5,376 nucleotides of DNA from Candidatus Thorarchaeota archaeon (GTDB lineage Archaea; Asgardarchaeota; Thorarchaeia; Thorarchaeales; Thorarchaeaceae). The stretch's first letter is position 1; each line of letters begins with the position of its first letter. The notes beneath the pieces were generated by a model. It did not search any database and was not told the DNA's origin. It saw only the letters and a program-made list of their open reading frames with translations. The position numbers were made by a program, and so were the translations under genes. This document shows, one piece after another, positions 1 through 4,953 of this stretch. The DNA is taken from positions 1 through 5,376 of the forward strand of contig JAEOST010000594.1 of NCBI GenBank assembly GCA_016840245.1, given 5' to 3'.

Positions 1-260
1 ACAAGACCTCCACTCCCCCACGATAATACCATAAGACCAGTAGGGCGCACTGCACCATATGGTAGCATCACCGATACCCCAGGATACATGACAGTTCCCA
101 CTACTGCAAGTTTGATTTCAAAATCAGAAGGTTCGAGAAAATCTTCAACAATGGCAGGATCAACCACTTCTGGAGGCATAAAGTCGCCCAACATGAGAAA
201 AATGAATGCCACTGCAAATGCTGTAATCAATCCAACGATGGTCCCAATACCCTGACCCAA
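1..260 (-). CDS. N-terminal part of an unrecognised membrane protein (truncated by window edge)
   Basis: The first 86 codons are visible and the gene continues past the left edge. I do not recognise the family. Residues about 4-24 form one hydrophobic segment (GIGTIVGLITAFAVAFIFLM), which is a transmembrane helix or an uncleaved signal anchor. It is followed by an acidic, proline-containing stretch (about 26-48). A second, weaker hydrophobic region rich in G, V and M begins near residue 51 and may be the start of another membrane segment. The TTG start at 258-260 is chosen because a strong Shine-Dalgarno sequence (GAGGAGAT, 267-274) sits about 6-8 bases upstream, and an in-frame TGA at 273-275 excludes any longer version. 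An ATG at 274-276 opens another frame that stops after about 40 codons. The reading frame and membrane segment are seen; the function is unknown. Confidence 0.72.
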   Translation of the reverse strand, partial: MGQGIGTIVGLITAFAVAFIFLMLGDFMPPEVVDPAIVEDFLEPSDFEIKLAVVGTVMYPGVSVMLPYGAVRPTGLMVLSWGSGGL

Positions 261-266
261 TTTGAA

Positions 267-274
267 ATCTCCTC
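267..274 (-). promoter_or_regulatory. Shine-Dalgarno site fixing a TTG start
   Basis: GAGGAGAT matches the archaeal anti-Shine-Dalgarno well and lies about 6-8 bases before the TTG at 258-260. It decides the start of the membrane protein gene, whose frame has no ATG upstream before the TGA at 273-275. Confidence 0.65.
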
Positions 275-290
275 ATTGATTTGTATTCAT

Positions 291-326
291 CCAACAAGTC
301 AGAGCATTTATGCCTATGCTTGTTGG
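291..326. repeat. Perfect 8-base inverted repeat around a TATA-like box
   Basis: CCAACAAG (291-298) and CTTGTTGG (319-326) are exact reverse complements separated by 20 bases. At the centre (304-313) is a smaller palindrome, GCATTTATGC, which on the minus strand reads GCATAAATGC and resembles an archaeal TATA box. A start site about 25 bases downstream would fall near 280, leaving a leader of about 20 bases before the TTG at 260. Symmetric arms flanking a TATA box suggest an operator. No T-run follows on the minus strand, so an intrinsic terminator is less likely. Confidence 0.5.
304..313 (-). promoter_or_regulatory. Possible TATA box of the left-edge membrane protein gene
   Basis: GCATAAATGC on the minus strand lies about 45-50 bases upstream of the TTG start at 260. 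That is the right place for a TATA element with a short leader containing the Shine-Dalgarno site at 267-274. No convincing purine-rich BRE precedes it, so the call is tentative. Confidence 0.3.
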
Positions 327-412
327 CGTGCTATTACAGACTCATATCTCCATGTATGCTATTTACCTTTGTGGAAGGTTAAATCATCTTCATGGAATTG
401 AGTAACTATTTT

Positions 413-916
413 CTATTGATTCTTAATTGTCCATGTGCAGGTAGCATCACCAAGGGCTTTACAAGACTCCTGATATGCGGTTCCTGTAAATCCTCGGAGG
501 TCAAGAACAGCCTGAAATACACCACTGATTAGATTGCAATATTGCAATCCAGGCATATCATCGATTAGAACACCCTCACATAGAGGGCATTCGTCGTCAG
601 TGAACTTGATAGTCGTATGATCTTCACTCACCCAGATAGATGTGAATGGCTGCCCAGAGTTGACCTTATACGCAAGCTGTAGAGTTGACCCGAACTCATG
701 GAATTCTGCAGCATGCTCTCGTATCCTATCTGCATAATCCAGGAGGAGGTGTTCTCCAACTCGAAAACCAATATCTTTCAGATTCTGATTAATGTCATTC
801 ACACTTTCACTTGCACTCATGAGCATATTCATCATTTCTCTATAAGTTGCCTGAAAGAGTGTCTTCGATACTTTTGTAGTCATAAATGACCACGCGATTT
901 TACCTTTAATCCCCAA
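413..916 (-). CDS. Bet3/TRAPP-like V4R domain protein
   Basis: This 167-residue protein spans one V4R/Bet3 domain. The N-terminal half (about 18-65: TLFQATY, then DIGFRVGEHLLLDY) matches the pattern of eukaryotic Bet3/TRAPPC3 (ELFTLTY, then MGFNIGVRLIEDF, from memory). The segment YCNLISGVFQAVLDL (126-140) corresponds to YSNLLCGVLRGALEM of Bet3. The C-terminal part instead keeps the prokaryotic V4R signature: C110 and C113 (CPLC), C127, and C152 and C160 around ALGD, possibly a metal or ligand site. The palmitoylated cysteine of human TRAPPC3 appears to be replaced by Phe (about F72). The TTG start at 914-916 follows a Shine-Dalgarno site at 926-931; an ATG at codon 12 is the alternative. It lies 13 bases after the roadblock gene and is the last gene of the likely operon. 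In eukaryotes Bet3 is a core subunit of the TRAPP complex, which activates Rab GTPases; bacterial and archaeal V4R domains are usually ligand sensors. The family call is strong; the role is open. Confidence 0.85.
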   Translation of the reverse strand: MGIKGKIAWSFMTTKVSKTLFQATYREMMNMLMSASESVNDINQNLKDIGFRVGEHLLLDYADRIREHAAEFHEFGSTLQLAYKVNSGQPFTSIWVSEDHTTIKFTDDECPLCEGVLIDDMPGLQYCNLISGVFQAVLDLRGFTGTAYQESCKALGDATCTWTIKNQ

Positions 917-925
917 CGTTATTAT

Positions 926-931
926 TCTCCT
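926..931 (-). promoter_or_regulatory. Shine-Dalgarno site overlapping upstream stop codon
   Basis: AGGAGA overlaps the TAG stop (930-932) of the roadblock gene and lies 9 bases before the TTG start of the Bet3-like gene. It supports that unusual start and suggests the two genes are translationally coupled. Confidence 0.6.
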
Positions 932-1850
932 ATTCCTTTGTCTTTCGTATCATCTTCAGTGTCTTTCCCTTGTACGGGATTATAGACTGTAACACCTTGA
1001 AGTAGAGCATACCAAGCTCTTCTGCAATATCATGGACAGTTCTTGTTCCATCGCAAAGCTCGAGAATGGCTCTGTGTTGTTTCTTGGCCTTCTTTAGATC
1101 AGCCTCGAAAAGAGGCATCTCCACTATCTCCTTCTTTGCGATTTCTTGTTCCTCAGGACATTCTGCATCAACTAGACCTCTATCATAACACCATTGAAGA
1201 ACCTCAACCACTTTATCAACTGTCTTGATCAGTGACTCTGCGATTTTGAAGGCGGTCCGTTTCTCATCCACCATCATCAGAATATCTGTACCAAGATTAT
1301 CAAAATTCTCTCTGAGCTCATTGAATAATGAGGAATCAGTATGAGTGATTTCGTCATAATGAGGCCCCCTGAGAATGATACATCCGTGACGAATCACTAA
1401 GTCCTTTATCGGGGTTACCTCAAGAGGAATGTGCTCCTCTACCGGTTCAGTGGTATCAGGTGTTTTCACATCTACGTCTGTAGTTGCTGATTCAACAGTG
1501 GCCTCTAGAAAACTAGGAGGTGGTGGTAGTTCTACCTTTTCGAAGAGTTCTACTACCTCCTTGGTTCTCTGAAGAGCAGAGCCCAGGTTTAGTTCAGGGA
1601 CAAATAATACTGCTAACACCCAGCTCGCATCTGCTCTCGCTAGAACAACAGTACCTTGTCCAGTTAGGACATTAACGAGTGTCAAGGACTCTGAGTGTAT
1701 GGCTAGTGTCCCACGAAGTTGCGGAACGATATCATCCGGAAGACCAAATGAGAGGAACGGTTGTCCATCATTTGTCAGAAGAGCGTACCCACTAACGTCT
1801 TGGTCGAACTTTAGTTTGGTAAGGACACGCTCTAGTTCCAATATGTGCAC
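930..1850 (-). CDS. Roadblock/LC7 protein with two predicted C-terminal winged helices
   Basis: A 306-residue protein. Residues about 1-107 fit a roadblock/LC7 domain: an N-terminal helix (ELERVLTKLKF), the strand pair around VSGYALLTNDGQPFLSFG (19-36), a central helix, strands around TVVLARADASWVLAVLF (67-83), and a final helix (ALQRTKEVVELFEK). A proline- and acid-rich linker (about 108-146) follows. Residues about 175-230 and 255-306 each look like a winged-helix unit; the second includes AILELCDGTRTVHDIAEELG (261-280) and a basic tail. Roadblock domains dimerise and bind small Ras-like GTPases (MglB, LAMTOR) or other partners; the helices suggest DNA or protein contacts. No signal peptide or membrane segment is visible. 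The start is GTG (1848-1850); the kinase gene's TGA lies in the same frame just upstream (1875-1877), so little extension is possible. No clear Shine-Dalgarno site is seen. The roadblock call is good; the winged-helix calls are inferred from the residue pattern. Confidence 0.75.
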   Translation of the reverse strand: MHILELERVLTKLKFDQDVSGYALLTNDGQPFLSFGLPDDIVPQLRGTLAIHSESLTLVNVLTGQGTVVLARADASWVLAVLFVPELNLGSALQRTKEVVELFEKVELPPPPSFLEATVESATTDVDVKTPDTTEPVEEHIPLEVTPIKDLVIRHGCIILRGPHYDEITHTDSSLFNELRENFDNLGTDILMMVDEKRTAFKIAESLIKTVDKVVEVLQWCYDRGLVDAECPEEQEIAKKEIVEMPLFEADLKKAKKQHRAILELCDGTRTVHDIAEELGMLYFKVLQSIIPYKGKTLKMIRKTKE

Positions 1851-1874
1851 CCAAGCGAATACAACATTAGAACT

Positions 1875-2984
1875 TCACAGATGTTTAAGTAGATTGCTCC
1901 CACGAGCTGATAGGGAGGGGTTGGACTCCAAGAATGAAATTATACTCTCACGTGTTGGATGGGCAGCTGACTCTGAAGACACATAGAGAGCAGAAACAGC
2001 ATTGGCTAGAGTCAACCGATCATGAGCAGACCAATCGTGTATTGACCCGTAGATATCACCTGCATTCCAGGAATCACCGGCACCACATGTAACACGGGGT
2101 TCCATCTGGAAGGCGGGAACAGTTGTTATAGAGTCATTCTCAATTGTTGCTGAAAAGAAGGGAGTATGTAAATCAACTCGAACATCGGTCTCACGTGAAA
2201 CTAGTTGTGCAGCCGGAATCCAATCTTTTACTGAAAGTGAGCCAGGAGTCCATTTATCATGATTACCCGATATGGCAGCTGCAAACCAACTGACCTCATT
2301 CTCGTTCACACCTAATATATCTACAAGACCTTCGGATAAGACTCTCTTTGTCAGAGGCTCCACTATTCCTGAATTTCCAGAAGGGTCTCCTGTATCCATA
2401 AACGTGGTTGCTTCTGTTTCGGTCTTAACCATGTTAAACAAGCTGTGTGCTAAATCAGCCGCGTTTCTGTTGTGATTGAGACAGAGAAGTGCGATAAGAC
2501 TACTGCTACGAATTGCGGAGAAATCATCCTCACTGAGTTCGGAATATGAGAAAGTTGCAGCAGAACCACTGTCACTAATCATTATGTTGACTTTGCGACC
2601 CTTGTATTCGGTCTCTATCGAGACTGTTGCTGACATCGCTCCATCGTCATGAACTAAACCAAGATCCATTTCGGGACTGACTATGGAAGAAAGAATTGCT
2701 GCACCTTGTTCATCGGTCTTAACTATTAGATACGGATTAGTACCCAAGGTGAGTAACGCAGAGGCAGTATTTACAGAATTCCCTCCACGTCGAATTATGT
2801 GCTCTGACCCTAAGACGTTCCCGCCACCCTGTTCTGCGATTCGTTTCATATTGGCGATTAATTCATCTAATGGCTCTGTCAATACAAAGTGGTCAATAAA
2901 GAAGTCTGGGAGAATTACTGCCCTTGATTTCGATGGAGATTGCTTGAGTGAATCAATGAGATGGGTGTAGTCCAATTGGACCAT
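1875..2984 (-). CDS. PfkB-family (ribokinase-like) carbohydrate or nucleoside kinase
   Basis: This 369-residue protein is a cytoplasmic kinase that should transfer phosphate from a nucleotide to a sugar, sugar phosphate or nucleoside hydroxyl. The ribokinase-fold hallmarks are in order: an early Asp-containing strand (LPDFFIDHFV, 25-34), the substrate-binding glycine motif GGNSVNTASALLTLG (67-81), a lid-like strand region (about 118-138), NENEV (227-231), and the PfkB signature GAGDSWNAGD (301-310), where D304 is the expected catalytic base and the glycines form the anion hole. At 369 residues it is somewhat longer than a typical ribokinase (about 300). The substrate cannot be read from sequence. 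It starts 17 bases after the eL13 gene. GAGAGG directly abuts the ATG, so an in-frame TTG at codon 4 (2973-2975), with 9-base spacing, is a possible real start; the product would differ by three residues. Confidence 0.88.
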   Translation of the reverse strand: MVQLDYTHLIDSLKQSPSKSRAVILPDFFIDHFVLTEPLDELIANMKRIAEQGGGNVLGSEHIIRRGGNSVNTASALLTLGTNPYLIVKTDEQGAAILSSIVSPEMDLGLVHDDGAMSATVSIETEYKGRKVNIMISDSGSAATFSYSELSEDDFSAIRSSSLIALLCLNHNRNAADLAHSLFNMVKTETEATTFMDTGDPSGNSGIVEPLTKRVLSEGLVDILGVNENEVSWFAAAISGNHDKWTPGSLSVKDWIPAAQLVSRETDVRVDLHTPFFSATIENDSITTVPAFQMEPRVTCGAGDSWNAGDIYGSIHDWSAHDRLTLANAVSALYVSSESAAHPTRESIISFLESNPSLSARGSNLLKHL

Positions 2985-3001
2985 CCTCTCTTCTGTTCAG
3001 T

Positions 3002-3448
3002 CTAAACTTTCTTCAGAGCTGCTTTGACCATAGTAGTCAGAGCATCCTCATCAATGCCAGTCTTAGCCATAACTTTTGTGATCTCACAATAGGCAAGATC
3101 CTCAATAGTTTTGATACCAGCGTCAACCAGTTTCTGCGCGTTCGTCTTGCTGACTGCTCTTAGTGAAGACAGGACACTGATTGCCTCCAGTTTTGCACTA
3201 GATGGCGCAGCTTCAGCCTTGACAGCCTTTGCTACAGTCTTTATGTCCTTGATATACTGGCTGAGCGCATCGATGTTCTCTTGATGGGATGTCTTTCTTC
3301 TCAAATCAACAATAAGTCCCATATCCCGAGTTTCTCTCACAGTGAGACCTGCTTTAGTTATCTCATCTCTACTAAAGCCGCGACCTTCTCGCGGGTGTTC
3401 GTCTCGTGGGGACCTCACAATAGGCACGGGAATGATATCAAAGCTCAT
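3002..3448 (-). CDS. Large-subunit ribosomal protein eL13 with C-terminal helix-hairpin-helix domain
   Basis: The first half of this 148-residue protein matches archaeal L13e: PVPIVRSP, then EGRGFSRDEITKAGL (21-35), then GLIVDLRRKTSHQENIDAL (44-62). It is a structural protein of the 50S subunit, known from TACK and Asgard archaea and eukaryotes. After a charged, Ala-rich linker (about 70-90), residues about 93-148 resemble a helix-hairpin-helix unit of the Rad51 N-terminal type (LRAVSKTNAQKLVDAGIKTIEDLA, then TGIDEDALTTMVKAALKK), usually a nucleic-acid or protein contact. The start at ATG 3446-3448 is preferred because AAAGGTGA lies 8 bases upstream and the protein then begins like known L13e. 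The frame extends 30 codons to a TTG at 3536-3538 with no ribosome site and no family-like sequence. It is the first gene of the likely four-gene operon. Confidence 0.85.
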   Translation of the reverse strand: MSFDIIPVPIVRSPRDEHPREGRGFSRDEITKAGLTVRETRDMGLIVDLRRKTSHQENIDALSQYIKDIKTVAKAVKAEAAPSSAKLEAISVLSSLRAVSKTNAQKLVDAGIKTIEDLAYCEITKVMAKTGIDEDALTTMVKAALKKV

Positions 3449-3456
3449 AGACCAGT

Positions 3457-3464
3457 TCACCTTT
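3457..3464 (-). promoter_or_regulatory. Shine-Dalgarno site deciding the eL13 start
   Basis: AAAGGTGA matches the archaeal anti-Shine-Dalgarno and is separated by 8 bases from the ATG at 3446-3448. It favours the 148-residue product over the 178-residue reading from a TTG. Confidence 0.6.
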
Positions 3465-3486
3465 CCCGGCACGGACCCTTTGGTGT

Positions 3487-3500
3487 ACTTATCAAGCTTT
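3487..3500 (-). promoter_or_regulatory. Candidate TATA box and BRE for the eL13 operon
   Basis: On the minus strand AAAG followed by CTTGATAAGT looks like a BRE followed by a TATA element, about 42 bases before the ATG at 3448. The predicted start of transcription, about 25 bases on, leaves a leader of roughly 18 bases that holds the Shine-Dalgarno site. An alternative AT-rich box (ATTCAAAATA) lies at about 3513-3522. Confidence 0.35.
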
Positions 3501-3604
3501 CGAGATAGCAGTATTTTGAATATCTTAGACTGACACAAATCTCACTTTCAAGTTCTATGGTAAAAGGAGTTCAACACTGAAAATCAGATATGGGATACTT
3601 CCAA

Positions 3605-3613
3605 AGTAAAAAG
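3605..3613 (-). terminator. Weak T-rich terminator after DUF72 gene
   Basis: The minus strand reads CTTTTTACT just downstream of the TGA stop at 3618-3620. Archaeal termination often needs only a T-run; this one has five Ts and no obvious hairpin. Confidence 0.25.
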
Positions 3614-3617
3614 AACT

Positions 3618-4442
3618 TCAGAAGTCAAAGAGTGTGGTCTGCTCTACTGACATGTAATCGAGCATTCGTTCCATCTTGCGTATCTGACGGGGTGTAATCA
3701 TCTCAAGTAATTGAAGCATCTGAAGTGTATTCAAGGGCGCATTACCCCCAAAATGATTATTGAAGTAACCGAGAATTGTTCCAGTCGCAGCCTTTAGAGT
3801 ATCAAGTCTGGGAACCCAATCCTTCAGTTCCTCAATCGAGTAACGATAGTTGAACCAAGGATTTGTGCCATGACCGTGCCATCGGATATATGCAAAGTCA
3901 GAAGTGATACGCAAATCAATGGGGAGTTTAGGTTCATCAACGATGACATGTGCTACCCCGTAATCCTCAAGCAACTGCCATACTCGACCAGTTAACCAGC
4001 TTTCATCTCTGAATTCAATTGCATATCGGAATGTGTCATCAAGTGCATTGAAGAAGGTCTCGAGATCACCCATTTTTGAGATATCCCACGGCGGTAGTTG
4101 GATAAGAAGGGTCTCTAATTTCTCACTGAGAGGCTTCATCAGTCTGAAATACTCATTCAATGCCTCACCGCCTTCACTAGCAAGACGTAGACGATTGTCA
4201 TGAGTCACTGCTTTAGGAAGTTTAGCAGTGAAGAATTTGTCCTCAGGAATTGCAGTTGCTAGATGATTTATGAAAGTGGGTCTTGGCATTGCATAGAATG
4301 TGGAATTGATCTCAACCGTATTGAAGTAGGATAAATACTGCTTGAGAAGGGATTCGCTACCATGATAGAAGACATCCTTCCAACCAGTATTCCCATCAGG
4401 ATAAGACCAGCCACTGGTACCAATATGAAGTCCCTTTATCAT
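3618..4442 (-). CDS. DUF72 (YecE-like) TIM-barrel protein with C-terminal PCNA-binding motif
   Basis: The 274-residue length and motifs fit the DUF72 family: IGTSGWSYPD (7-16), FNTVEINSTFYAMPRP (40-55), FTAKLPKAVTHDNRL (71-85), LLIQLPPWD (112-120), YAIEFRDESW (140-149), the strand AYIRWHGHG (184-192), and YFNNHFGGNAPLN (226-238). The family is a predicted TIM barrel with conserved His, Asp, Glu and Arg residues; its biochemical role is unestablished, and the conserved polar residues suggest an enzyme. The last residues, QTTLFDF (268-274), resemble the archaeal PCNA-interacting peptide. The ATG at 4440-4442 gives a start right before the first family motif; no good Shine-Dalgarno site is seen. 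A possible TATA-like stretch (GCTTATCAC on the minus strand, about 4494-4502) lies about 55 bases upstream. It appears to be a single-gene unit separated from eL13 by 169 bases. Confidence 0.9.
   Translation of the reverse strand: MIKGLHIGTSGWSYPDGNTGWKDVFYHGSESLLKQYLSYFNTVEINSTFYAMPRPTFINHLATAIPEDKFFTAKLPKAVTHDNRLRLASEGGEALNEYFRLMKPLSEKLETLLIQLPPWDISKMGDLETFFNALDDTFRYAIEFRDESWLTGRVWQLLEDYGVAHVIVDEPKLPIDLRITSDFAYIRWHGHGTNPWFNYRYSIEELKDWVPRLDTLKAATGTILGYFNNHFGGNAPLNTLQMLQLLEMITPRQIRKMERMLDYMSVEQTTLFDF
3621..3641 (-). other. Codons for a C-terminal PIP-box-like motif
   Basis: These seven codons encode QTTLFDF, the last residues before the TGA. The PCNA-interacting pattern is Q, two any, an aliphatic residue, two any, then aromatics; Q268, L271 and F274 fit, with the stop replacing the eighth position. 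The archaeal replication factor C large subunit of Pyrococcus has a very similar peptide (QATLFDF, from memory). Confidence 0.55.
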
Positions 4443-4527
4443 TTCATTCAGGTCTCTTATACAATCATCTAGGTTTCTATCTTCCGGATTGTGTGATAAG
4501 CTTCACGAAATCACTCGAAGGATGACA

Positions 4528-4537
4528 TTCTTAAGAA
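4528..4537 (+). promoter_or_regulatory. Possible TATA element for the 103-residue protein gene
   Basis: TTCTTAAGAA is a perfect 10-base palindrome 28 bases upstream of the ATG at 4566. If it is a TATA element the transcript would start near the ATG and be almost leaderless, which would fit the lack of a Shine-Dalgarno site. As a palindrome it could equally be a regulator site in this divergent region. Confidence 0.25.
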
Positions 4538-4565
4538 GTCAATGAATTGCTGTGATTGAGCGACA

Positions 4566-4877
4566 ATGAGAGCTGAAATGGTCAAAGCAGAGTTCAGTAA
4601 CCTTGACACACATGTGGGTACCTTTAATGATACCAAACTCAAGATGAAATGTAATGTCACCTATGAAGACCTCTTACTTGTCATGGACGGGGGAAAGGTT
4701 GTAGGACGTATGCACGCTAGAAACATCAACAATGTCCATCTTGAGAAGAAGGCTATTAGAATTCAAGCTATGAACTTTGAGATACAAGAAGGAGACGAAG
4801 TCAGTGTTCTTAGTGGCTCAATAAGACTTGAGCTTGGAGACGATGCTCAGGCATGGTACCAAGAACTCTGGGGATAG
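4566..4877 (+). CDS. Small protein with possible pleckstrin-homology-like fold
   Basis: I do not recognise this 103-residue protein with certainty. Its pattern is mostly alternating hydrophobic and polar residues, suggesting beta strands: LKMKCNVTY (25-33), DLLLVMDGGKVVGRMHARNINNVHLEKKAIRIQ (35-67), EVSVLSGSIRLEL (78-90). A short C-terminal helix follows, with two tryptophans (DDAQAWYQELWG, W97 and W102). Strands capped by a C-terminal helix carrying a conserved Trp is the arrangement of PH-like domains, which bind lipids or proteins. There is no signal peptide or membrane segment, so it is probably cytoplasmic. The ATG at 4566 is taken as the start; a second in-frame ATG at 4578 is possible, as neither has a clear Shine-Dalgarno site. 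It is transcribed divergently from the DUF72 gene. The CDS is well supported; the fold is inference. Confidence 0.72.
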   Translation: MRAEMVKAEFSNLDTHVGTFNDTKLKMKCNVTYEDLLLVMDGGKVVGRMHARNINNVHLEKKAIRIQAMNFEIQEGDEVSVLSGSIRLELGDDAQAWYQELWG

Positions 4878-4896
4878 ATTAGTAATTTTGAGCAGA

Positions 4897-4906
4897 TTTA
4901 AAAATA
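4897..4906 (+). promoter_or_regulatory. TATA box of the glutamine synthetase-like gene
   Basis: TTTAAAAATA is a good archaeal TATA box. Transcription would start near 4927, giving a leader of about 25 bases. That leader contains an imperfect Shine-Dalgarno sequence (AGGGGT, 4940-4945) 8 bases before the ATG at 4954. Confidence 0.55.
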
Positions 4907-4953
4907 GGCTACGCTGCGGAAGAGAGCACCCATCAAGTCAGGGGTAGGTTCCT

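Noticed and set aside
160..276. ATG at 274-276 as start of a leftward gene
   Set aside because: This frame stops after about 40 codons. The neighbouring frame from the TTG at 260 stays open to the edge, encodes a membrane helix, and has the GAGGAGAT site correctly spaced.
291..326. Inverted repeat as an intrinsic terminator of the Bet3-like operon
   Set aside because: The stem is only 8 pairs with a 20-base loop and there is no T-run after it on the minus strand; a promoter/operator role fits better.
698..889. Plus-strand open frame of 63 codons
   Set aside because: It lies wholly antisense to the Bet3-like gene, has no family-like sequence and no ribosome site; it is a shadow frame.
1043..1228. 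Plus-strand open frame of 61 codons
   Set aside because: Antisense to the roadblock gene, with no recognisable motifs or start signals.
1699..1986. Plus-strand open frame of 95 codons spanning the kinase/roadblock junction
   Set aside because: Antisense to two well-supported genes and rich in Arg and Ser, as expected for a shadow frame.
2272..2970. Plus-strand open frames (2272-2475 and 2683-2970)
   Set aside because: Both are antisense to conserved PfkB motifs on the minus strand.
3281..3533. Two overlapping plus-strand open frames
   Set aside because: Both are antisense to the conserved eL13 region and have no coding features.
3449..3538. Thirty-codon N-terminal extension of eL13 from a TTG
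   Set aside because: No Shine-Dalgarno site before the TTG and no resemblance to L13e, while the internal ATG at 3448 has AAAGGTGA at ideal spacing; the stretch also holds the likely promoter.
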